Positions 1-8,588 of a DNA stretch of 42,628 nt are shown here, piece by piece. Source of the DNA: an uncultured Bacteriovoracaceae bacterium (GTDB lineage: Bacteria > Bdellovibrionota > Bacteriovoracia > Bacteriovoracales > Bacteriovoracaceae); NCBI GenBank assembly GCA_937923325.1, contig CAKZUQ010000058.1, positions 1-42,628 on the forward strand. Reading direction: 5' to 3'. Under the pieces are notes generated by a model. That model ran no database searches, was not told where the DNA came from, and saw only the letters and a program-made list of their open reading frames with translations. Positions within the stretch are counted from its first letter, which is position 1. The number at the start of each line of letters is the position of its first letter. The position numbers and the translations under genes were made by a program.

Positions 1-102
1 GGATTTTAAGGTAGTAATTGATTCCGCTGACCAATTGGCATGTGCAACTGTAATATTACAAACCACAAAAAGTATCACTGTTTTAATAGATATATATTTC
101 AT
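1..102 (-). CDS. Secreted protein, N-terminal fragment
   Basis: The reverse strand opens an ATG frame at 102 that runs off the window edge, giving 34 residues. They look like a signal peptide: a short basic start (MKYISIK), a hydrophobic core (TVILFVVCNITV) and an A-H-A cleavage site before NWSAES. The mature protein is outside the window, so no function can be given. It is divergent from the EEP-family gene to its right; the roughly 130 bases between them hold no clear structure. Confidence 0.6.
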   Translation of the reverse strand, partial: MKYISIKTVILFVVCNITVAHANWSAESITTLKS

Positions 103-235
103 TTTGTATAAATACTTCAAATTTTCATTAAATTGAAGTAATTTATCGAGATTACCCGATCAAACCCATCAACTACGGGACAAATTAACAAAATTCTAAC
201 TATACCCTACCCCTTGAGTGATATATAATTTATTG

Positions 236-1087
236 GTGAAAAGGCTTATCGGAAGTTTACTTTTACTAATCCCCTTGATCGGTCAATCGACTGAGTTCAA
301 AATAATGTCATTTAATACAATGTGTGACTTTTGTACTGGAGATCAGTTTGAATCATTTAGTAAGAGAAAATCTACTATTAAATCAATAATTGAAAAGCAT
401 TCGGCTGACCTCATTAGTCTTCAGGAAGTAAGAAGTGGCTCACAAGTTAAAGAGTTTTTTAAAGATAAACCAAACTATGAATTGTTTTACTCCGAAAACT
501 TTATGTTCTCCTATGCCGATCCTGCACTAGCTGTGAATACAAACAGATTTGTAATTCTAGAAAAAGGAAAATACTGGCTTGGGCCAAATAACGGAAGTTT
601 ATCATTTGGCTGGAAACCAGCACTGCCAAGACTTGCAGTTTGGTTAAGACTTAAGGATAAAATAAGTAAGAAAGAGTTTATTTTTTCTGGTTCACATTTT
701 GATAACCGTGTTGAAAACTTAATAGGAAGTGCAAAGTATATAAATAAATTTACAAAAGAATCAAAGATTCCAGTAATCTTTGCAGCTGATACAAATTGTA
801 CTCCTGACTTCGAGGGATATAAAATACTAACTGATAGTGTTTTTCACAATTCCTATGACTTACTTAAAGAAAAACGAAAAATAGCAAGCTCTGAGCATGA
901 AAACCTTTGCTATTATCGAAAAGGTGATTCATTCCCAGAGTGTAGAGTTGATCATATTCTACTGTCTAAGCATGCCAACTGGAGTGTGACAAACTGGCAT
1001 GTTGATACAACGACTTATGGAGAAAATAAATTTCCATCTGATCACAGACCAGTAGTAACAACAGTTAACTTTTTAAGCGATCAATAA
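236..1087 (+). CDS. Secreted endonuclease/exonuclease/phosphatase (EEP) family protein
   Basis: EEP-fold phosphodiesterase, a family that includes DNase I, sphingomyelinases and inositol phosphatases. The family landmarks are in order: KIMSFNT near the mature N-terminus, LISLQEVR with the metal-binding Glu, SGSHFDN with a His, FAADTN (the D-x-N pair) and the C-terminal SDHRPVV. The start is uncertain. The longest frame opens at a GTG at 218, but the GTG at 236 gives a cleaner signal peptide (VKRLIGSLLLLIPLIGQS), so I used that; no strong ribosome-binding site precedes either. Export plus the EEP fold fits a periplasmic or secreted nuclease or phosphodiesterase; the substrate cannot be read from sequence. 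Its end overlaps the end of the convergent thioesterase gene by 23 bases. Confidence 0.8.
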   Translation: MKRLIGSLLLLIPLIGQSTEFKIMSFNTMCDFCTGDQFESFSKRKSTIKSIIEKHSADLISLQEVRSGSQVKEFFKDKPNYELFYSENFMFSYADPALAVNTNRFVILEKGKYWLGPNNGSLSFGWKPALPRLAVWLRLKDKISKKEFIFSGSHFDNRVENLIGSAKYINKFTKESKIPVIFAADTNCTPDFEGYKILTDSVFHNSYDLLKEKRKIASSEHENLCYYRKGDSFPECRVDHILLSKHANWSVTNWHVDTTTYGENKFPSDHRPVVTTVNFLSDQ

Positions 1088-1496
1088 CCGCCATAGTTAA
1101 GCTTGTTGTCGAAGTTAATTGATTTGCTTCATTAAATGACTTTATTTCCCAAACTTGTGTTTTTCCGCCAATATGAACAGGCTTTGCAACCCCTTTAATT
1201 TCGCCGTTTCTTACAGCTTTTATATGGGAAGTCGTTATACTTAGTCCCACTGCATGTGATTTTTTATAATCTAGAGTCAAGTTTGCGGCCAAAGATCCAA
1301 GAGTTTCAGCAAGAACACAATTTGCTCCTCCATGAACTATACCATAAGGCTGTTTGACCTTATCACTAGCTGGCATGATTCCAATAAGAGAGTCTGGTGT
1401 TCTTTGCGTAATCTTAATATCTAAAAAACTAACCATTGTGTTATCACATGACTTATTAATATCTTCTATTTTAACATCTTCAAACCATATACTCAT
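1065..1496 (-). CDS. Hotdog-fold thioesterase, PaaI/YbdB-like
   Basis: A 143-residue single hotdog domain. The core stretch, PYGIVHGGANCVLAETLGS, is the classic helix of PaaI/MenI-type acyl-CoA thioesterases, with the catalytic Glu/Asp position in AETLGS. These enzymes hydrolyse acyl-CoA or aroyl-CoA thioesters as homo-oligomers in the cytoplasm. I start it at the ATG at 1496 rather than the upstream in-frame GTG at 1508, because that ATG overlaps the TGA stop of the oxidoreductase gene as ATGA, the usual sign of translational coupling. The physiological substrate is unknown. Confidence 0.85.
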   Translation of the reverse strand: MSIWFEDVKIEDINKSCDNTMVSFLDIKITQRTPDSLIGIMPASDKVKQPYGIVHGGANCVLAETLGSLAANLTLDYKKSHAVGLSITTSHIKAVRNGEIKGVAKPVHIGGKTQVWEIKSFNEANQLTSTTSLTMAVIDRLKS

Positions 1497-2515
1497 ATTT
1501 CTATCCACCTTCCATCTAGAGCACTTTTATTACACAGCTCTAATATTTCCATTATAAATAATGCCTCTTCCGCAGAGACCTCTAGAGAGCTATTCTCTTT
1601 AATTGAATTTCTAATATTTTCATAAAATAAAGAGTAATTCCCTTTAATTGTCGTAATTATTTCTGATTTATCAGACTTAACGAGCTCTCCATAATTTTCG
1701 TGAGCATCAACTCCCATACTTAAATCGGTAGGCAAAATTCCATTTTGCAATTGATTTTCTTGTGGGTCAAGACCAAGTTTATTAAAACTTCCTTTATCAC
1801 CATGAAGGCTGAATCGATTACCTGGATTCATAGTGAGAACAGAAGCATTAAGATGAACCCTTAGCTTTTCATAAGCAAATATAATATGAAAATAATCATC
1901 ATTAAGGGCGTTATCTCTTAACTTATCTATATCAGCAAAAATTTTTAATGGTGGCCCAAATAAGTTTATTGCCTGATCAATTAAATGAGGGGCTAAATCA
2001 TAAAATATTCCCCCTGCAGTTTTAGTACTTTCTTTCCATTTATTTAAATCAACTTTGGGTCTAAATCGATTAAAGTTAGATTCAAAGTGTTTTATTTGCC
2101 CTAGCTCACCACTAAAAATAAGGTTCTTCACTGTCAAAAAGTCACCATCAAATCTTCTATTTTGAAAGACTGATAATTTAACATTTTTTTGACTTGCTAA
2201 ATTCACTAGTTCTCTTGCTTGTTCTAAATTTGCTGTAAAAGGCTTATCTACAACAACATGTTTTCCAGCAAGAAGAGACTTTTTACAATGTTCAAAGTGA
2301 AACTCATTCGGTGTCGCCACTATAACCAAATCAATCTCATCAGTTAGTACGTCATCAATACTGCTTGTGACTTTAACATTTGGATAATCTTTAAGTATTT
2401 CACTCTCCCTACTAGACACTATTGAGTGAAGCTTTAGTCCATCTACCGATTCTATTACTGGGGCATGAAAAGTTTTTCCAGCTTTTCCATAGCCTACAAG
2501 GGCGATATTAATCAT
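1493..2515 (-). CDS. Gfo/Idh/MocA family NAD(P)-dependent oxidoreductase
   Basis: A 340-residue two-domain dehydrogenase. The N-terminal Rossmann fold is shown by VGYGKAGKTFHAPVI and the family Lys-Pro signature is present as VVDKPFTANLEQA. The C-terminal half is the family alpha/beta dimerisation domain, with GGIFYDLAPHLIDQA carrying the conserved Asp and His region. The architecture resembles E. coli YdgJ-type enzymes acting on sugars or inositol-like polyols; the substrate cannot be assigned. A GGAG ribosome-binding site sits 5-6 bases before the ATG. It is followed by the coupled thioesterase gene (ATGA overlap), so the two form a two-gene operon. Confidence 0.87.
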   Translation of the reverse strand: MINIALVGYGKAGKTFHAPVIESVDGLKLHSIVSSRESEILKDYPNVKVTSSIDDVLTDEIDLVIVATPNEFHFEHCKKSLLAGKHVVVDKPFTANLEQARELVNLASQKNVKLSVFQNRRFDGDFLTVKNLIFSGELGQIKHFESNFNRFRPKVDLNKWKESTKTAGGIFYDLAPHLIDQAINLFGPPLKIFADIDKLRDNALNDDYFHIIFAYEKLRVHLNASVLTMNPGNRFSLHGDKGSFNKLGLDPQENQLQNGILPTDLSMGVDAHENYGELVKSDKSEIITTIKGNYSLFYENIRNSIKENSSLEVSAEEALFIMEILELCNKSALDGRWIEI

Positions 2516-2624
2516 TTTTACTCCAAATAGGGAAACGTTCTAAAATAAACTGATATATCTCAGATATTAACAGCTTAAACTTTAATACAATAAACTATAC
2601 TTAGTAAAAAAAAATGGAGAAAAG

Positions 2625-3809
2625 ATGAGGTATTTTTTATTAACTACAATCAGTTGTTTTTTAGCCTTTAACTCAGCTGCAACACCTGAAACAAAAAAAC
2701 TAATGCAAAAAGCATTGGATTCAATTATTCACCTTGTCCCCTACATGTCCAATGAAATGAAATTTAAAGACCCAAATAATGAAAAAAAGATCTCTTTGCA
2801 TTTAAATAAAATAGTTAAATCTTTTAAATCGGCCAATCACGTTACAGAGTTAGAGCTTCCAGGCTTTAAACCAAACTTTAGAATCATAAAAGATCATCTT
2901 AATGATACTCTAGACAATTTTAACAATCATAATAAATCTTTTGCTAGACTAAGGCTTACGGCCACGACATCTCTATGTCTTTCATGCCATACCCAGCTAC
3001 CAAAAGATAGATTAACTTCTTATATGCTCAACAGTGAGACTTTAAAAGAAGATAGTTTTGAAAATAAGTTTGAATATGCTAATTTCATGTTTCTATTAAG
3101 GAATTACAGAAAAGCGATTAAAGCTTATAAAGTCTCAATCGTAGAGAGATTTGAAAAACAAAAAGAGCTAAAAAAGATTCAAACGATCTTAGGAGAGAAA
3201 CCTGGGCATTATGATAAAGTTCTTTATAACTCTTTTAAAAATATTTTAATTATCAATGCAAAAATATTAAGAAGCCCTCAAAAGGCGATTAAAACTTTTG
3301 AGTCCTATTTATCTAATAAACAAACACCAAACTACATGAAACCAGATTTAAACTTATGGATCAAAGACCTAAAACGTTGGAGTAAATCGAAGGACTTAAA
3401 TATTAATTTAACAACTGATGAAGAAGCCAATAGCTTTATAGAAAAGTATATGTCAAAGCTAAACTCTGAAGATATGGGCCTTGGAACTGGTGAATTTGAT
3501 GTTGATTTATTAATAATCTCAGGGATACTAACAAATTATCTCTCTAAGAAACCAAAGACAAAAAATGCTGCAAAAATACTTTATTGGGTTGGTATTTCAG
3601 AAAGTAGATTAAGTAAAAATATGTTTTATACTCTCGGTGATCTTTACTTAAAAGAGTGCATTACTAGATACCCTCAAACAAAGATCGCCCATAAATGCTA
3701 TGATGAATATGAAAATGAAATCAAATACCGATACACAGGCACAGTAGGAACAAAGATTCCAAAGTCTAAACAAAAAGAACTAAAAAAGCTAAAAGCAATG
3801 ATTAAGTAA
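2625..3809 (+). CDS. Secreted protein with one c-type heme site
   Basis: A 394-residue exported protein of unknown family. It has a signal peptide (MRYFLLTTISCFLAFNSAA) and one CxxCH motif, C118-L-S-C121-H122, in the sequence TTSLCLSCHTQLP. That motif implies covalent attachment of one c-type heme in the periplasm. The region before it is helical and resembles the helix that carries the C-terminal heme in cytochrome c-prime-like bundles. The rest is helical, Lys-rich and TPR-like (for example KNMFYTLGDLYLKECITRYP). A GGAG-type ribosome-binding site precedes the ATG. No neighbouring electron-transport gene gives it a partner. It could be a heme sensor or a scaffold; the heme is inferred only from the motif. 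Confidence 0.7.
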   Translation: MRYFLLTTISCFLAFNSAATPETKKLMQKALDSIIHLVPYMSNEMKFKDPNNEKKISLHLNKIVKSFKSANHVTELELPGFKPNFRIIKDHLNDTLDNFNNHNKSFARLRLTATTSLCLSCHTQLPKDRLTSYMLNSETLKEDSFENKFEYANFMFLLRNYRKAIKAYKVSIVERFEKQKELKKIQTILGEKPGHYDKVLYNSFKNILIINAKILRSPQKAIKTFESYLSNKQTPNYMKPDLNLWIKDLKRWSKSKDLNINLTTDEEANSFIEKYMSKLNSEDMGLGTGEFDVDLLIISGILTNYLSKKPKTKNAAKILYWVGISESRLSKNMFYTLGDLYLKECITRYPQTKIAHKCYDEYENEIKYRYTGTVGTKIPKSKQKELKKLKAMIK

Positions 3810-3815
3810 GTACGG

Positions 3816-3843
3816 CTTACCCTCTATGATTACAAAGGGTAAG
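3816..3843. repeat. Inverted repeat between convergent genes
   Basis: Perfect 8-base arms, CTTACCCT and AGGGTAAG, with a 12-base loop lie at the convergence of the heme-protein gene and the flavoenzyme gene; the right arm reaches into the end of the latter. There is no T-run on either side, so it may act as a processing or mRNA-stabilising hairpin rather than a canonical terminator. Confidence 0.45.
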
Positions 3844-5233
3844 TCTCAAGAGGAGGAGGAGTTTCTTCCACCTTATCTCTTAGATCTCTAAGTGCAGTTC
3901 TAAGCCCTTCTTCGATAACTGGGTGATAGAATGGTAATGCTAAAACTTCATTAACAGTCATCTTCATTGAGATAACCCATGAAAGTAAATGAGCAATATG
4001 TTCATTCTCTGGTCCAAACATCTCAGCACCTAAAATTTTCCCTGTTTTAACATCTCCATAAACTTTAAGCATTCCAATTTCTTTTAACTTAACAATAGAC
4101 CTACCTTGGCCTTCGAAAGAAACCTGCCCTGTTGCAAAGTTAATACCTTGATTTGTTAAATCCTCAAACTTCATACCGGTCGCTGCAATATTAGGATCGG
4201 AGAATGTCACTTCTAAAGGAACCCTCGTTTGAAAAGGAGTATGATCCTTTGCTACTGCATTAAAACCTGCAATTTTTCCTTCATCACTTGCCTCATGAAG
4301 TATAGGTCTTTGTCCTGATACATCACCAACTATATATAAATGATCTGTATTTTTTATTTTAAAAGTTTCAAGACAAAATTCAGGAAGTCCTCTGCTATCT
4401 AGTTTGACTCCAGCTGCCTCTAAGTCTAGATGATCTAGGTTTGGCCTTCTCCCTGCCGTCATAAGAATTTTATCTGCCATAAACTCAATATCACCAGATT
4501 TAATTTTTAGTTTCCCATCAACTTCTTCCACTGATTCAATACCTTTAAAGGTTAGATTCATTTCTTCACTAAATTTTTTTACTACATATGCCCTTAATTC
4601 AGGATCACTTACCCCTGCTATTATTTCTCGTCTAGCAATTCCTAGAACATTTATTCCTAGTCTGTGTAGCGCTTGGCCTAGTTCAATTCCAATGACACCT
4701 AAACCTAAAACAGCCAGATTTTTTGGGATATCCTCTTGTTCAAATAAAGTATCTGTTGTGATCATATAACTTTTATAAGCTTCTAGGTTTTTAGGAATTG
4801 TAGGAGTTGATCCCGTTGCTATAATAATTTTATCTGCGTAAACTTTTTCACCTTCAAGATCAAGAGTATTAGCATCTATAAATTTAGCCCTTTTACGGAT
4901 AAGGTGTTTATCACTCGCCCATGAACTCATTCCTGAGTCGACACCTCGAACAAACCTGTCTCTGAGCTTTCTTACATGCTTCATAACACTTGGAATATCC
5001 GCTGCTAACTGGTCACCACCACTAATACCCTGTTCATTGAGCTTATGCCTTCTATGAAAATCATTTGCGGCCTGAATAAGGACCTTAGAAGGCATACAAC
5101 CAACTCTGGCACATGTAGTTCCAAGAATACCATTATCAATAACTATATAATTATCAGTTTTTTTTGCTACTTCGCGTCGTGCTGAAAGACCTGCTGAACC
5201 AGCACCTATTATTGCTACATCTACTTTTTTCAT
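3830..5233 (-). CDS. Dihydrolipoyl dehydrogenase-like flavoprotein disulfide oxidoreductase
   Basis: A 467-residue class I pyridine-nucleotide disulfide oxidoreductase. An FAD-binding GAGSAG is at the N-terminus and the redox-active pair is C41 and C46 in GTTCARVGCMPSK. The NAD-binding glycine motif is GLGVIGIELGQ, the second FAD motif is LYIVGDVSG, and the C-terminal His-Glu dyad is H437 with the following Glu pair in FYHPVIEE. It transfers electrons between NAD(P)H and a dithiol. No 2-oxoacid dehydrogenase E1/E2 genes lie nearby, so it may be a stand-alone paralogue acting on a different disulfide, which is common in this subfamily. Ribosome-binding site AAGGAAA precedes the ATG. Monocistronic. 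Confidence 0.87.
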   Translation of the reverse strand: MKKVDVAIIGAGSAGLSARREVAKKTDNYIVIDNGILGTTCARVGCMPSKVLIQAANDFHRRHKLNEQGISGGDQLAADIPSVMKHVRKLRDRFVRGVDSGMSSWASDKHLIRKRAKFIDANTLDLEGEKVYADKIIIATGSTPTIPKNLEAYKSYMITTDTLFEQEDIPKNLAVLGLGVIGIELGQALHRLGINVLGIARREIIAGVSDPELRAYVVKKFSEEMNLTFKGIESVEEVDGKLKIKSGDIEFMADKILMTAGRRPNLDHLDLEAAGVKLDSRGLPEFCLETFKIKNTDHLYIVGDVSGQRPILHEASDEGKIAGFNAVAKDHTPFQTRVPLEVTFSDPNIAATGMKFEDLTNQGINFATGQVSFEGQGRSIVKLKEIGMLKVYGDVKTGKILGAEMFGPENEHIAHLLSWVISMKMTVNEVLALPFYHPVIEEGLRTALRDLRDKVEETPPPLETYPL

Positions 5234-5395
5234 ATTGTTTTCCTTATTAACTTTTAAACAAATCCTATCATATCTGTGAATTATACTACTAGATTCTTAC
5301 AATTTTTAACATATAACGTGATTTATTTTACACCTGATTCTCTGAGTTCTACGATTAATAAAAAAAAATTAAAAAACTTTCGCTAAGGAGAGCAT

Positions 5396-6730
5396 ATGAA
5401 GTTATTACTAACGCTACTAGTTACTATTAGTGGCATTGCCATGGCATCAAATTCGCCATCAAACTTTATAAATGGATCAGACATGGCCGTATTCGTAGAT
5501 TTTACAAAGGCCAACTACTCAATCAAATATGATATTCAAAATGATATTGCATCAGCTTACTCAAAAATTGAATTTACTCAGTCCGAAATGGGATCTCCTA
5601 TTTTTGATATAAAAGAGAATATTGAATTTATTTCTATCAATGGTGAAGAAACAAAAATTAAATCTATTATGGCACCAGGAAATGCGACTAAATACAAAAC
5701 GATCACAAAGGTTTTACCTAAAGGAACTCATACTTTAGAAATCAAGAATAGAATTATTGAAAATCTTCGTTTTGAAAAAGGTGGTGTCCAGTCAGCATTT
5801 TGGATGAGTGACTTGAAAGATAGAAAATATCTTGAACAATACCTTCCAACAAATATTGAGTATGATCAATACAAAATGGACATCAATATTAGATTCATTG
5901 GTGGAAAATCAAAACAGAAAATATACACAAACGGAACTGTTACTAAAGTCAGTAATACTGAATTTGATATATCTTACCCAGCTTACTTCACAGCAAGTTC
6001 AATGTTCTTTCATACAGCCACAGAAGGAAGATTTAAGGAAAAAAAATCTGAATACAAATCAATTAATGGAAAGATTATACCTATAACAGTTTACAGTAGA
6101 TCAAGTTGGAATATAAGTTCAGCAATGAGTAAGTCTAAAAAAATTCTTGCTGAACTTGAGGGAAAACTTGGAGCATGGTCTCATCCATCACTAGTAGTCT
6201 ATGTTGCTGGACAAGGTGGAATGGAATACTGTGGAGCAACGATTACTTCAATGTCGGCTCTTGGTCATGAGATTACTCATAGCTTTTTTGCAAGAGGTGT
6301 AATGCCAATCGACGGTAACTCAGGATGGATGGATGAAGCTATCGCATCTTGGAGAGATGGTGGCTATAAGTCTACAAAGAAACCTAACTTTAATTCTACT
6401 TCAATGGCGGCTCACTCTCAGTATAAAAGAACAACTGATAGAAAAGCATACACTGAAGGTGCAAATTTTATGGCCTACTTAAACCATAACCTTGCCAACC
6501 TTGGTGGTTTAGAGAAGTTCTTATCAAAGATGTATGAAAAGTATGTTCACACGAATATTCACACTGAAACATTTAGAAGTGAATTAGAACAATTTTCTGG
6601 ATTAAACTTTGAAGCTGACTTTAACAAGTACATCTATGGAAAAGGAAAGGGATCTAAAAAGATTTCAATCGCTAAAGAAAATCCATATCACCCAAATTTA
6701 ACAAAAGCTCAATTACAAGATTTATTATAA
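5396..6730 (+). CDS. Secreted M1-type gluzincin metallopeptidase
   Basis: A 444-residue exported zinc peptidase. It has a signal peptide (MKLLLTLLVTISGIAMA), a GGMEYCG block at about 275-281 that matches the GxMEN substrate-binding motif of M1 aminopeptidases, and the zinc site H291-E292-I-T-H295 followed by E314 in GWMDEAIASW. An N-terminal beta-rich domain of about 230 residues matches the M1 layout. It is much shorter than typical M1 enzymes (about 850 residues), lacking the C-terminal helical domain, so it is closer to the minimal M1-like peptidases. AAGGAGAG precedes the ATG. It probably cleaves peptides in the periplasm or outside the cell. Confidence 0.83.
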   Translation: MKLLLTLLVTISGIAMASNSPSNFINGSDMAVFVDFTKANYSIKYDIQNDIASAYSKIEFTQSEMGSPIFDIKENIEFISINGEETKIKSIMAPGNATKYKTITKVLPKGTHTLEIKNRIIENLRFEKGGVQSAFWMSDLKDRKYLEQYLPTNIEYDQYKMDINIRFIGGKSKQKIYTNGTVTKVSNTEFDISYPAYFTASSMFFHTATEGRFKEKKSEYKSINGKIIPITVYSRSSWNISSAMSKSKKILAELEGKLGAWSHPSLVVYVAGQGGMEYCGATITSMSALGHEITHSFFARGVMPIDGNSGWMDEAIASWRDGGYKSTKKPNFNSTSMAAHSQYKRTTDRKAYTEGANFMAYLNHNLANLGGLEKFLSKMYEKYVHTNIHTETFRSELEQFSGLNFEADFNKYIYGKGKGSKKISIAKENPYHPNLTKAQLQDLL

Positions 6731-6743
6731 TTTAGATGAAAGT

Positions 6744-6772
6744 TTGGGCCTAATCGATAGGCCCAATTTTTT
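6744..6772 (+). terminator. Intrinsic terminator of the metallopeptidase gene
   Basis: Arms TTGGGCC (6744-6750) and GGCCCAA (6760-6766) pair perfectly, and two more A-T pairs close a 5-base loop. Six T residues follow immediately. It begins 14 bases after the stop codon of the metallopeptidase, a textbook Rho-independent terminator. Confidence 0.9.
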
Positions 6773-6786
6773 ACACAAAGTACTAC

Positions 6787-6855
6787 AAACTTTCTAACTA
6801 ATCCTAAAACTGATATTAAACATACTATATACCGAACTATACTGTTAGAAAGTTT
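6787..6855. repeat. 12-bp perfect inverted repeat
   Basis: AAACTTTCTAAC at 6787-6798 is answered by GTTAGAAAGTTT at 6844-6855, with 45 AT-rich bases between. The right arm touches the stop codon of the adjacent reverse-strand gene. No T-run follows in either direction. It may be an mRNA 3-prime-end hairpin of that gene, or a relic. Confidence 0.5.
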
Positions 6856-7313
6856 TATTTTCTTTTGCAGTAGTAACCAAAATGTTTCGTATTACAAGCA
6901 TCCCACATACAAAATGCTGCAGGTCTATCAGTTATAAAAAGCCATCCATTTGATTTACCTTCAACTAGTCGACTATCAAAATAATAATCATCTTTGCCCA
7001 TTGAGTAATTGAAATATTCTAAAGATTCTATTTTTGATGATTCAGATAATGAGAGTCGTGTAATCGACTTGATACCTTTAGCTGTATATTCACTAGCTCC
7101 GAGAATCATTTCATCCATAGTGAAATAAGTGTCTTCATTAATAGTATCAGTAAATTTTATCCCTTTAACGTCACTTGACCAAAAGCTATGCTTGATATCC
7201 AGCTTAACATTGAGGTGGTCATAGTACCCCACTCCACTACAATTATAGTCTGTAGCAAAAGCTGAAGAAGTAAAAATGGTAAGAGCTAAAATTGGCAGTG
7301 CTTTAGTAATCAT
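6855..7313 (-). CDS. Small secreted protein of unknown function
   Basis: A 152-residue exported protein; I do not recognise the family. It begins with a signal peptide (MITKALPILALTIFTSSAFA). The mature part is about 131 residues, mostly beta-strand in pattern, with four cysteines (one near the mature start in DYNCSG, and FCMWDAC plus YYCKRK at the end), enough for two disulfide bonds. GAGG sits 9 bases before the ATG. A 20-base motif that also precedes the secreted subtilisin gene lies 66 bases upstream in the same orientation, which suggests joint control. Confidence 0.65.
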   Translation of the reverse strand: MITKALPILALTIFTSSAFATDYNCSGVGYYDHLNVKLDIKHSFWSSDVKGIKFTDTINEDTYFTMDEMILGASEYTAKGIKSITRLSLSESSKIESLEYFNYSMGKDDYYFDSRLVEGKSNGWLFITDRPAAFCMWDACNTKHFGYYCKRK

Positions 7314-7379
7314 ATGAACAGTCCTCTAAAAAAGTTTGTTCATTTTTTCTATCACACAATCCGTGAGCGCTTCGTATAA

Positions 7380-7399
7380 TTGAAATATTTACACTTTAA
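7380..7399 (-). promoter_or_regulatory. Shared 20-nt upstream motif, copy 1
   Basis: On the reverse strand this reads TTAAAGTGTAAATATTTCAA. The identical 20 bases occur on the forward strand at 9917-9936. Here the motif ends 66 bases before the start of the small secreted protein gene and also overlaps the stop codon of phhB. Immediately after it on the reverse strand comes TTATAC, a possible -10 element. Confidence 0.55.
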
Positions 7400-7659
7400 A
7401 AAAGAGCGTCAATTCCCTTTGCCAAAGCAAAGTCCTTATCAGTAAGAGTATTCCCCTCATCGTGAGTCGTTATATTGATCGTACATGTATTGAATGTCAC
7501 TTCCATATCTGGGTGATGCATTTGTCTATTTGCTTCCCATGCTACAGCGTTAACAAATGACATTGTTTTTAAAAAACCTTTGAATTGAAATTTTTGACGT
7601 AATTTTTTACCTTCAATTAATTCCCATGCTTCACTTAATTCACTCATTTTATCTGACAT
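7396..7659 (-). CDS. phhB: Pterin-4a-carbinolamine dehydratase
   Basis: An 87-residue PCD/DCoH enzyme. It dehydrates the 4a-hydroxy-tetrahydropterin released by phenylalanine hydroxylase so that the cofactor can be reduced again. The active-site HHPD motif (RQMHHPDMEV) and the C-terminal TTHDEGNTLTDKD block are intact, and the length is normal for the family. Ribosome-binding site AGGAAA lies before the ATG. It follows phhA by 29 bases on the same strand, the usual operon for phenylalanine to tyrosine conversion. Confidence 0.93.
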   Translation of the reverse strand: MSDKMSELSEAWELIEGKKLRQKFQFKGFLKTMSFVNAVAWEANRQMHHPDMEVTFNTCTINITTHDEGNTLTDKDFALAKGIDALF

Positions 7660-7688
7660 ATAATTTCCTATTATTTTTAATTTTTAAA

Positions 7689-8528
7689 TTAACAACCCAT
7701 TGAACTCATCGGACTACCAAGATCATTTTTTTCATCTTCAGATGATGCTTCTTTAGGTGGATACTTGGGAGCAAAATCTCCAAGCTCTTTGGCTTTTTCC
7801 ATTATACTTAGAATATCTTGGTCAAGAATTGTAAATAGCTCATCAAAACTTTCTAAGTAAAAATATAGTGGTTGCATGATATCGATTCTATAAGGCGTTC
7901 TTAATACACGTAAAGTTTCAAATCTTTGTTTTTCGTTCTCATCTGATAGCGCATACTGAGTCTCACCTATAGAAGAAAGAATTCCACCACCATAAGAAGT
8001 AAAGCCTTCATCTGTTTTTAAAAGACCAAATTCAATTGTAAACCAAAAAAGTCTAAAGAGTCTTCTTCTATCTTTTGGCTGAGCCTTAAGTGCCAACTGT
8101 CCAAATTTTTGCATAAAATCAGCGTAGGCTTGATTTGTTAAAAGAGGAGTATGCCCATAAAGTTCATGAAAAATATCTGGCTCTTGAAGATAGTCCATCT
8201 CCTCAGGGATTCTTATAAATGTTGCAGCAGGAAACCTTTTATTAGCTAAAAGTTCAAAAAACTCTTTAGGTTGAATTAAAGCTGGAACAGGATGAACTCC
8301 CCAACCAGTGCACTCATCTAATTTTTTATTTAATTCGGGAATCTGAGGGACTCTATCTTTTGGGAAATCTAAAATCTCAAGGCCCTTAACAAATTGTTCA
8401 GAGCATCTCCCTTTTATAATTTCAGATTGTCGAGCAACTAGTTTAGCCCAAGTATCATTCTCAGTAGCACTCCACTCAACATATCCATTTTCATCTACTG
8501 GATTTGAAACGTAAGTATGTCCTTTCAT
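7689..8528 (-). CDS. phhA: Phenylalanine-4-hydroxylase
   Basis: A 279-residue bacterial aromatic amino acid hydroxylase. It uses tetrahydropterin, O2 and non-heme iron to convert phenylalanine to tyrosine. The 2-His-1-Glu iron triad is visible: H121 and H126 in DIFHELYGHTP, and E166 in FTIEFGLL. Like other bacterial forms it has no N-terminal ACT regulatory domain. GAGG precedes the ATG. It heads the phhA-phhB operon. The start region overlaps the long in-frame extension of the divergent coaE frame, but not the coaE start chosen here. Confidence 0.93.
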   Translation of the reverse strand: MKGHTYVSNPVDENGYVEWSATENDTWAKLVARQSEIIKGRCSEQFVKGLEILDFPKDRVPQIPELNKKLDECTGWGVHPVPALIQPKEFFELLANKRFPAATFIRIPEEMDYLQEPDIFHELYGHTPLLTNQAYADFMQKFGQLALKAQPKDRRRLFRLFWFTIEFGLLKTDEGFTSYGGGILSSIGETQYALSDENEKQRFETLRVLRTPYRIDIMQPLYFYLESFDELFTILDQDILSIMEKAKELGDFAPKYPPKEASSEDEKNDLGSPMSSMGC

Positions 8529-8588
8529 ATGACCTCTTTTCTCTATATATCATGTTTAGTTTTTACGCGGATTAGTCTACAATTAGAT

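Noticed and set aside
3816..3843. Bidirectional Rho-independent terminator
   Set aside because: The hairpin is real but no T-run follows on either strand and one arm lies inside the flavoenzyme gene; reported as a repeat only.
3830..5233. E3 component of a pyruvate dehydrogenase operon
   Set aside because: No E1 or E2 gene is adjacent, so the gene is described as a dihydrolipoyl-dehydrogenase-like enzyme without naming its complex.
5832..6086. An 84-residue frame inside the metallopeptidase gene
   Set aside because: It is an alternate register of a conserved gene without a ribosome-binding site or recognisable motif.
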